The notes below the pieces were generated by a model. The model saw only the letters and a program-made list of their open reading frames with translations. It did no database searches and was not told where the DNA came from. A DNA stretch of 32,328 bases, taken from the NCBI RefSeq assembly GCF_030272615.1, contig NW_026728918.1:438001-470328 (forward strand). The letters run 5' to 3'. A program made the translations under genes and the position numbers. Positions 11,686 through 19,330 of the stretch are shown piece after piece (the stretch's first letter is position 1; each line of letters begins with the position of its first letter). The DNA comes from Cryptomeria japonica. Lineage: Eukaryota; Streptophyta; Pinopsida; Cupressales; Cupressaceae.

Positions 11686-11737
11686 ATGTTTGACTCTCAC
11701 TACCATGTCTTGAACCATACACTAGCTTACATGTCTT

Positions 11738-11861
11738 AGGTTTTATATTTATATTTTAAATTTGTGGATTTTCTTAATGTCACTATAGATTAATTTTATG
11801 TTAAAAGGTTCTCATGTTGTAATTTTATGCATTATATATGAAATATTATTTATGTGTATTT
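11738..11861. repeat. 124-bp direct repeat, left copy
   Basis: Nearly identical (about five differences by eye, no indels) to 12454-12577. Both begin AGGTTTTA and end ATGTGTATTT. The two copies bracket a 592-bp segment. Confidence 0.85.
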
Positions 11862-12453
11862 TGTTGGAATCCAATAACACTGAGGGGGGTGAATCAGTGT
11901 TAGACCCGAATGATCAATTTTAGCCTTATTAAAACATGCATACACCAACCGATATATCGGTACATACAAAATTGAAATAAGTAAAGCAACCAATAAGCCA
12001 ATCACATAAATGAACACCATAACACACAGATTTATACGTGGAAAACCTCAAAGAGGAAAAACCATAGTGGGATTTGTGACCCACAATATCAATCCACTAG
12101 CCATATGAAGAGATATTACAAAATATAGGGGAATGCACTTGCAGGAAGGCTTACAGCCTAGAGCACAATTCTCAATCACCAAAGGAGCCTCACTGATTAC
12201 ATATAAATCCAGACTACAATCCGAAGAAATGATTGAACTGAAAAGATATCATCTTCTATGCCTGAGTACAGTTCTGATTAAGCTCTGTTTGTTCTGGTCT
12301 GAAACCCTAAATCCTTTACCAAAATAACCCCTTACAATAATATCCTCACATACATGATCTCTCTGATCTATTTCCCATCTCCTTCATTATTTCCTTCCCA
12401 ATTACATATTCACATGATGATATCAAAATGATCTATCCATTATTTCCTTCATC
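11862..12453. mobile_element. Candidate solo LTR or LTR-like insertion
   Basis: The segment opens TGTTGGAATCC followed by an AACACTGAGGGGGG phrase and a TGAATCAGTGTTAGAC phrase. Further on it holds TACGTGGAAAACC and GTGGGATTTGTGACCC. This combination resembles the start of some plant Ty1/copia LTRs as I remember them. There is no coding sequence. If the right edge is placed at the CA at 12453-12454, no 5-bp target duplication is visible; instead the segment is bounded by 124-bp direct repeats. Identification as an LTR is therefore tentative. Confidence 0.4.
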
Positions 12454-12577
12454 AGGTTTTACATTTATATTTTAAATTTGTGGATTTTTTTAGTGTCACT
12501 ATAGATTAATTTTATGTTAAAAGGTTCTCATGTTGTAATTGTATGCATTATATATGAAATATTATTGATGTGTATTT
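12454..12577. repeat. 124-bp direct repeat, right copy
   Basis: Second copy of 11738-11861, same orientation and length. The AT-rich sequence that follows (12578-12720) is unique to this side. Confidence 0.85.
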
Positions 12578-12729
12578 AAAAGAGAGTTAAAATTAAAAAA
12601 ATAAAAGAATAGTTGATATAATTAATTATAAAAATAAAATATAAAAATCTAAAATAAATACCAAAAAAAATATATTAACAATAATATATATTATGGGAAA
12701 GATGTTTTTTTGGCAAACACCATCAACCT

Positions 12730-13092
12730 TGGGGAGAAAAAGAAATAATAGTTGAGGTGGATATGAATTTTCATGGCATTCTTATTTCAAAAAATAAAGG
12801 GCTCCAAAACATCATTATCAGAGGTGACTCCTTAAATGTGACCCGCATCTTGAATGACATGGCTAAAATCAATTGGTAGACCCACTTCTTAATCACCAAT
12901 GATCGTAACTAGATCATTTCATCCCAAAATCGCATGGTTACAAACATGTTTAGGGAGGGAAATTGTCTTGCAGACATTTTGGCTAACTTTGCAACTCAAT
13001 CTAATAATAATATTGTATGGGAAGATTTGCCTTCTCTGTCAATTTACATTGCCTAGAAATTACATTTTGATATTGATGGATTTTTAAATTAA
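12730..13092 (+). pseudogene. RNase H-like domain relic (RVT_3 type), C-terminal half
   Basis: One plus-strand frame reads WGEKEIIVEVDMNFHGILIS, then KGLQNIIIRGDSLNVTRILN, then a stop, and later MFREGNCLADILANFATQSN and a terminal stop at 13090. The GDS and REGN-x-L-A-D-x-L-A-N motifs hold the third and fourth catalytic Asp of the RNase H fold; the first two motifs are missing or too degraded to see. In-frame stops occur at about 12877, 12910 and 13054. It lies about 220 bp before the retrotransposon insertion that interrupts ORF-X copy D, in the same direction, repeating the RNase H then ORF-X order seen on the minus strand at 4150-2436. Confidence 0.7.
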
Positions 13093-13307
13093 GATGTCAT
13101 CATTGAGGTGGCCTGCCCACACTATATATGGAAGTTCTTTTATGCCCTTTAATTATTTATGTTGCAGTACTAGAAACTTCAGATATTATCATTTTCCTTC
13201 GTCTTTGATTTTTATTGTCTTCTTTGTTGCTTTCTAGTCTAGGAAAATGGGTGGGCATGAGGATCAAATAGGACCTAATAGAATATGATAATTTTAAAAG
13301 CGCCAAT
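13093..13307. other. Sequence between RNase H relic and insertion site
   Basis: No gene was recognised. The last bases join in sense to 24646 onward when the retrotransposon and one GAGCT copy are removed. Confidence 0.5.
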
Positions 13308-13312
13308 GAGCT
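13308..13312. repeat. Target-site duplication GAGCT, left
   Basis: GAGCT directly precedes the TG of the 5' LTR and is repeated exactly after the CA of the 3' LTR (24641-24645). A 5-bp duplication is standard for Ty3/gypsy integrases, and it fixes both element ends. Confidence 0.95.
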
Positions 13313-13570
13313 TGTTATCACTGTTTTAAGGTTGGGTTCTTCTTTTCCCATAATTGGCCATGGTATTTTGAAAATTTTCGAATGGGGTGTGGTCCCTAGT
13401 GTTTCAACTTTGTTCTAAACCTTAGGGGTTTAAGGGTTTTAATTTTTTCGACTCTTTCCTTGTTGGGCCCTCTGGTTTCTATTCTGCCGTTGCTTTATTT
13501 CACTTATGTCATGGGTCGCGGGGTCGTAGGAAGTGTCCCCCCTTGTTATTTACCTAGGCGCTTATGTGGG

Positions 13571-13731
13571 CTACTCACCGAAAAGTTCATCGAGGAGAAT
13601 GAGCTTTCGATGGAAGATCAAAGTGGCTTCTCGACATGGGTTACTCACCGAAAGGTTTGTCGAGGAGAATAGGCTTTCGATGGAAGATCGAAGTGCTCGG
13701 CCGAAGGCGGGGGTTTCATCGAAAACTTGAG
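13571..13731 (+). repeat. U3 tandem repeat, block 1 (two units)
   Basis: Unit 1 (13571-13640, 70 bp) begins CTACTCACCGAAAAG, contains TCGAGGAGAATGAGC and TTTCGATGGAAGATC, and ends CTTCTCGACATGGG. Unit 2 (from 13641) begins TTACTCACCGAAAGG and diverges after its GAAGATC into a GTGCTCGGCCGAAGGC tail. Each unit has several TCGA tetramers. Such U3 arrays often carry enhancer activity, which is inference here. Confidence 0.85.
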
Positions 13732-13931
13732 GTAGGCCCCCCCCCCCCCCTCTGTGGTTTTCTTCTGGCGAATTATAAGGCAGCACGTGGCACAGGTCGC
13801 CACAGTCAGCAGGTCATGGCGCCAGGTGTCCATGGCGTGTCCGTAGGCCCACCATCTCTGCGAAATTGCGAGAATGAATGTCAGTCGTCCATGTGTCATG
13901 CGGAGGAAGTAAGGGATGTGGCCGGAAAAAG

Positions 13932-14151
13932 GAGTATGTCGAGGAGAATGAGCTTTCGATGGAGGATCAAAATGGCTTCTCGACATGGGCTACTCACCGA
14001 AAAGGTTCATCGAGGAGAATGAGCTTTCGATGGAAGATCAAAGTGGCTTCTCGACATGTGTTACTCACCGAAAGGTTCATCGAGGAGAATGAGCTTTCGA
14101 TGGAAGATCAAAGTGCTCGGCCGAAGGCAAGGGTTTCATCGAAAGCTTGAA
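13932..14151 (+). repeat. U3 tandem repeat, block 2 (three units)
   Basis: This block has a partial unit (13932-13989), a full 71-bp unit (13990-14060) and a last unit from 14061 that ends in the same GTGCTCGGCCGAAGGC tail as block 1. The two blocks therefore share an array-plus-tail design and probably arose by duplication of a block. The array ends about 15 bp before the TATA box. Confidence 0.85.
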
Positions 14152-14166
14152 GTGGGCCCGCCACAG

Positions 14167-14173
14167 TATAAAG
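14167..14173 (+). promoter_or_regulatory. LTR TATA box (candidate)
   Basis: TATAAAG follows the U3 repeat array, which is the expected place for the LTR promoter; transcription would begin some 25-35 bases later. A second TATAAAT at 14544 is an alternative. Confidence 0.55.
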
Positions 14174-15145
14174 AGGATACATTCGGCCAGTATCAAAACA
14201 GAATACGAAGGGATTTTCTAAACCAATGATCAGATGCCGCGTGGTATTATGTAGCCAATAGAGAGATGGGACCCAGACTAGAGACAAAGCCGTCAAGATG
14301 CAATTCACAGTGAGACACTTGCAGGAAGGCTGCGACCTGTTGGAGTTAAAATATGATTTCTCGTATGATTTCGATTTTGAAGGGACGGCCGATGCATGCG
14401 GAATCAATGTTATGGTTGAGGCCCAGAGTTCAGACATTTGATTTCCTACCAACCAGGTAGAGATCTTTTAAAGGTCTTCATTTTTTGAAGTAATGGCAAC
14501 CAACTTTCCTCGAGAGGTCCGAAGCTTTGTGCATCCATATTGTTATAAATGGATACCAGGACTAGAGAGAAAGAGATCACAAAAATTTTGTAAGAAAATG
14601 TTGCAGAGATATTATCTGGGCTTTTCCAAAGTTTAACAAAGGATCAGACTTTTGTAAAATCTTTTCAAATGAATATCAATATACAGACCGTCAGTTTTGA
14701 GTGAAGCTTTGTGTCGTCTTCAAACTTGTCCTTAAGTTTATTCACTGTTTTCATTCTGAGTAATCCAGAATTCTCTGTTTGATTGAAATTGTAAGGAAAT
14801 CTCAGTATGGGTGTTTTTAGCTTTTCTCTTTAGGAGGGAAATTAAATATGCATGATCATTCTTACCAGTAAATACTTTGGGAGAACTTTGAATTTTGAGG
14901 ACCATAGTTCAGTTTGAAGTGATTGAATTCTTGTTGGTGTTAGGCATTCGCAAGGATTAATGGAAACCAAGTTGATGGGAAGTATAGAGATATTTTGTTT
15001 CAGGAGTTTTATTTGAGTTTGAGTGACTCTGTAGCCTTGGATAAAGCACTGGTACTAATCGAAGCTGTTTATTGCATGCTTTGTTGATCAAATAAGCTGA
15101 AGTTGAGTATTGTTTCATTCTTCATTTTCAGTTGTTTGCAAGGTG

Positions 15146-15151
15146 AATAAA
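15146..15151 (+). promoter_or_regulatory. LTR polyadenylation signal (candidate)
   Basis: AATAAA lies about 235 bp before the LTR end and is conserved in the 3' LTR at 24404-24409. Only the 3' copy would be used for the genomic transcript. Confidence 0.45.
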
Positions 15152-15386
15152 CCCACTGGTTTTCTGGACTGGTTTGTGGTGGGTTTGTTGCTTAAGAGTG
15201 TGAAGTTAATTCACAAAGGGTATACCCACCTAGGCTCAAAGAAAAGCCCGAAGTGTAGAAGGTCTAACCAAACCTTGTCATATGTTGTTTCCAGAATCCC
15301 TTTATCCTTGATGTCTTCTCGGCACCCATTTTAGATTGTATTATTAAGGGCATTGAAGGGGAATCGGATTTTGAGAACAACAAAAG

Positions 15387-15404
15387 TGGCGACTCTGCTG
15401 GGGA
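15387..15404 (+). other. Primer binding site, tRNA-Arg type
   Basis: TGGCGACTCTGCTGGGGA begins four bases after the 5' LTR. It complements the 3' end of a plant tRNA-Arg (including CCA) with one mismatch by my recollection of that tRNA. The tRNA-Arg primer is characteristic of Ogre/Tat elements. An 11-base copy of its core, TGGCGACTCTG, recurs at 15512-15522. Confidence 0.8.
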
Positions 15405-15578
15405 CCAGTTATAACAAGATAAAGATATAAATTTGTGCAGAGACTTATGGGGTGTATTTTTGTGTTGTGAGTAAAACTGCTTGTTCTTTATCTTTCCCAT
15501 AGTTTTGTGGGTGGCGACTCTGTTACTTTTGAACCAGTCCTTGTGAGACATAAACTTTCTAACATAAAGACAAGCAAG

Positions 15579-17018
15579 ATGCAGGGAAATAGGCACACAA
15601 GATTATTCATGAAGAAACATCCTCATGAAACCTTGCAAGAGGGTCTGCCAGAGCAATCACGAAGAGGCCAGAAGAGATCTGTGATGCATGAGCCATCAAA
15701 TGCTGCATGGGTGCAGAAAAATAATAATACTGGTAAGACGCCTGACCGACCTGTTTATGCAAAGTCAAATTCATCTTCAAGAGATTCAGAGCATGATATT
15801 TTAGGTTTTCATTCAGGATTGTTTGGAAATATTGATGATATGCCTATTTTAAGTCGAGATTTATCACATGTTAGTGTTTCTGCAAAGGATAGAACTAGCT
15901 CAAATGCAATTAGGCACTCTGTTCCTAGGACAATAGATGGGAACATTAGTTTGATTGATATAGATCAAATTAATGCATCAGATTCTGAAGAAAACTATCC
16001 TAATGAGGATAAAATGTCTCAAGAGATTGAAGAATTAAATAAAAGAGTTCATCATTTAATATCCTTGAGGGCCCAAAAGGAGGCAGATAAGGAAAAGGAA
16101 GTTAAGGCCAAGATAATGGAGAGAGATAGGCTTCTTAGACAGATAGCTGATCTTGAAGTGCTTGCCAAGGAAAAAGAAATGGATGATGAGGAAGGCCCAG
16201 TGATTGGGGAGATCTTGATCCCTAAGATTAAACCAGTTTCTAAGTCAGTAGCCCAGCCAGGTGAGGAAGTTTTTAATGACTCCCAGCTTCCTAAAGTTAA
16301 TTTAGACAAAGGGAAACAGATATGGGTAGATGATGAAGTAGAGTCTAAAACTGCAGAGGGAATTTCTCATAGGATCCTAGCACATGAGAAAGAGATGGAA
16401 AGGATGAGGAAGGAAAAGGAAGATCTCCAAATGGAGTTGGAAAAGGCTGAGTTAGAAGCAGCAAATCAGGAAGTTAAAAGAAAGATTAACTACCTAAAGG
16501 CTCCCCCCATTACATTCCCATCGGAAGATCTTAGCAAGCTTAATCCCCAACATATCTCTATTCCTCAGGTTAATACCCAACCAGCAGTACACACTAATAT
16601 TGCCTCAGCAAGCCACATACCTTCAAATAAACAGTACACCCAAACATCTCAATCCCTAATCCCAAAAGCAAAAATGATCATGGGGAATAATAGTACTATT
16701 TCCCCTTTTCAGAGAAGACCGATTAATCTAGAACAATATAAGCAATTGTTTTTTGACGGGATCCCAGGATATCCAAATCATGTTCCCACTGAGTTAAGAG
16801 ATAAGCTCCATAAGTTTGCTGGGAACAATGCAGTCAGTGCTGAGGAACATCTCAAATCTTTCGGGGATTTGATAAATGATTTTGAGATAGCTGATGAGGA
16901 TGTTATTATGAAACTATTTGTTCAATCCCTGGTCGATGATGCAAGAGATTGGTACAGAGGCCTCCCAGTGGCTAGCATAGGTTCATGGGAAGAGTTCAAA
17001 AATTGCTTTCAAGAATAG
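15579..17018 (+). pseudogene. gag: gag, N-terminal part (ends at in-frame TAG)
   Basis: Gag forms the particle that packages element RNA in the cytoplasm. The first ATG in the open frame is 15579 (MQGNRHTRLF). The frame is open from 15507, but only through non-ATG codons. Features in order: a polar N-terminus; a charged heptad-like coiled coil (MSQEIEELNKRVHHLISLRA onward, about 16014-16190); a second coiled coil (HEKEMERMRKEKEDLQMELE, about 16383-16500); a Pro/Gln-rich linker; and the retrotransposon gag core (HKFAGNNAVSAEEHLKSFGD, then LVDDARDWYRGLP and SWEEFKNCFQE). A TAG at 17016-17018 interrupts this core and the same frame continues immediately (YGDKTNVSFML), so this is a premature stop and not the natural gag end. 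Confidence 0.85.
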
Positions 17019-19127
17019 TACGGTGATAAAACTAATGTGAGTTTCATGCTGAATGAGTTCAATAATATTAGAAAATCTGAAAATGAAATAGTCACTGATT
17101 TCAATGCTAGGTTCCAAAAGGCTATGCATAGATTGTATCAGGTAATGAGGCTAGATGACAATATGTGCCTTAATACATATTACAATGCATTTGATTCCAA
17201 GATGGCTTATATCTTGAGAGATAAAAATCCTCATAACCTGAGGGATGCCTTCAGAATTGCCATAAATGTTGAAAGTAATAGAAAGGCATCTGGAAAATTA
17301 GGAAGGAGGACAGAAGGAAGATTATGGCATGAAACCAAACAGCAACCTAACAAAGTTGCTAAAGAAGAGGATAAAATAGAAAAACTGGTTACTGCTATGA
17401 AAGATTTGACTGCTAAGGTAAACAAAATTGATAAACCTCATTACAACTGGCAAGATAGGCCTCCTAGACTACATGATATGCCATACAATACAAATTGGAA
17501 AGATGGTAAGCCCCAAGTTGAGAAACCTATAATCGCCCAAAGTCAAGATACACCAGATCCTTTAAAAGGAAAAACAGTTAATAATATAGAAAATACTCCC
17601 TGGTGTATTGCTTGTGATGGACCACATTCTCCTCATCAGTGTGCAGTGGCTCAAGCTCTGGAAGAATCCATGAGACCAGAGGAAGCAGAACTTGATATTA
17701 ATATGTTTGAAACTATCATAGAAAGTGATGAGGAATCTATGCAAAGTGAATGCAGTGATGTGCCAGATAATGAAAAGTTGGTGCAAGGACAGTTAGCCTT
17801 AGGTTGGCATCCCACATTGAATGTGGTAACAATTGAAGATGAAGAAGTTCATCTTAGGAGGCCTAGTGAAGAGGAAGTTAAAAATCTCACTAAGGCTGCG
17901 ATTGCCAAAGCAAGACATAATTACAACCTGAGAAGCACCAAAAGAGATACTGATCAAGGTGAGCCAGGTTCTATGTTTGTAAAAGAGGTCACTAAGAAAA
18001 GGCCATCAAACAGTGCTACTGCTACTGTTAAAGCTAGTCAAGAAAAAGAGGAACAAATTAAAGACTTACCTAGAACTACAGATGCCGAAATTGTTGGTGA
18101 TGTACAAAAGGCGGAAATAGTAAAAAGGGCCAATCAACTCAAGGTAGAAAAGGTCAAGGCTAGTACTGAAAAATGTAATTATTCTACATTTGATATGGCC
18201 CAAGCTTTAACTCAAATGAAGGTCACTGTCCCATTAGTAGAGTTACTAAAGATTAAAGAACACAAGGATGCAGCTTTGTCTCTATTTTCTAGTATATCTG
18301 ATCGTGACTCAGTATTACCCACTGGTTCAGATAGAATTGGAGAGGATCAAGAGTTCCAAACTCCAGAGGTATATGTTGGAACCACTATTACTCAGGAGCC
18401 TTCTCAGGTGGATCCCTTCTATGTTACCTTGCTAGTTAATAACCGGTTAATTAAAAATTGCATGATCGATTCAGGTGCAGCTGCTAATGTAATGCCCTAT
18501 GGTGTTATGAAAGAATTAGGGTTGTCAGTGACTACTGTGTATGGGAAATGCTATGCCATGGATAACAGAGAAGTGCCTGTGATAGGTACAATGAAAGATG
18601 TAGAAGTAAAAATTGCTGCATTTCCTGAAGCTACTTATAAAATGGATGTTATTGTCACAGATACTAAACCCCACTATGGCATGTTACTTTCTAGGCAGTG
18701 GGCAGCAGCGGTGGGGGGAAATGTTCAATTGGATTTGTCTTATGCTACTATTCCTGTTGGTGGCAATAAGGTCAAACTATACAGGGAGCCACGAGCTCCT
18801 AAGGTAGTTGAAAATGTGGACCCTAATATGCTTAATTGTATGATTGATGTGGATTTAGATAACTTCAGAATTCAGCCAGTATCACCTCAATTGAAGAACA
18901 CTGACCCCATTGTAGTTGAACTACAAGCGCAGCAGCATGGATTGTGGCAAGTGTATTTTGACGGAGCTTGTTCCAAAGAGGGGTCTGGAGCAGGGGTTCT
19001 TTTTGTATCCCCATCAGGTATAACCTTTAAATATTCATTCTTATTGGCATTCCAGTGCACAAATAATACTGCAGAATATGAAGCCCTATTATTAGGACTT
19101 GAGGTTTCAAAAGGGCATGGAATCTGA
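17019..19127 (+). pseudogene. gag C-terminus, protease and first half of the extra RNase H (ends at TGA)
   Basis: The frame is the same as upstream. The gag core ends with NEFNNIRKSENEIVTDFNAR onward. A zinc-knuckle-like CIACDGPHSPHQC (17604-17642) has spacing C-X2-C-X3-H-X4-C, one residue shorter than the usual CCHC knuckle. After a long charged linker comes the aspartic protease, with NCMIDSGAAANVMPYGVMKE (catalytic Asp codon at 18468) and a HYGMLLSRQW block in place of the usual I-L-G-R/M-x-F-L. A new domain begins at about 18945: LWQVYFDGACSKEGSGAGVL, then NNTAEYEALLLGLE. These are the first Asp (18960) and the Glu (19074) of an archaeal-type RNase H. TGA at 19125-19127 stops the frame inside this domain. 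Everything needed by a protease and RNase H up to that point is present. Confidence 0.88.
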
Positions 19128-19330
19128 TTATTGAAAGTGATGGGCGATTCAGAGTTGGTTGTCTCTCAGGTAAGATCTAAATATGCATCCAAAAATGATA
19201 AATTGAAGCAATATAAGCATGCTGTTTGGGATGTTATTGAATATTTTGATGCCTTTTCTATCAACTGGATAGAGTGAACAAGAAATATTATGGCAGATTT
19301 CCTAGCTAATGTTGCTTTAAAAAATGATGA
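18945..19330 (+). other. Archaeal-type RNase H (aRH) domain located upstream of RT
   Basis: The domain has all four catalytic acids in one frame: Asp in VYFDGA (18960), Glu in TAEYEA (19074), Asp in MGDSELVV (19146) and Asp in MADFLANVAL (19296). Two TGA stops, at 19125 and 19275, fall within it. It lies about 180 bp after the protease and before RT. Tat-lineage elements are known to carry such an additional RNase H; in the examples I remember best it follows the RT-linked RNase H and precedes integrase. Active-site completeness here contrasts with decay of the resident RNase H at 20720-21085, suggesting this domain was the working enzyme in the parent element. Confidence 0.82.

Larger units (their letters stand above)
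13313..15382 (+). repeat. 5' LTR (2070 bp)
   Basis: The LTR begins TGTTATCACTG and ends GAGAACAACA, with TGTT/AACA terminal inverted repeats. U3 holds five units of a CGA-rich tandem repeat and a 14-base C run (about 13737-13750). A TATA box lies at 14167 and a polyadenylation signal at 15146. It is 98.9% identical to the 3' LTR by eye. Open frames inside (such as 13460-14150) are repeated in both LTRs and come from the tandem units, not genes. Confidence 0.95.

Noticed and set aside
13460-14152. Overlapping open frames on both strands in the LTR, repeated at 22721-23410
   Set aside because: Present in both LTRs because the LTR is duplicated; the internal peptide repeats mirror the U3 tandem units. 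No family motif.
14108-14452. 114-codon minus-strand frame found in both LTRs
   Set aside because: It overlaps the promoter and U3 repeats, lacks any motif, and its conservation is explained by LTR identity.
15467-15502. GTGAGTAA followed by a TTTCCCATAG, resembling an intron in the gag leader (Ogre elements can be spliced)
   Set aside because: The interval would be only 36 bases, too short for a plant intron.
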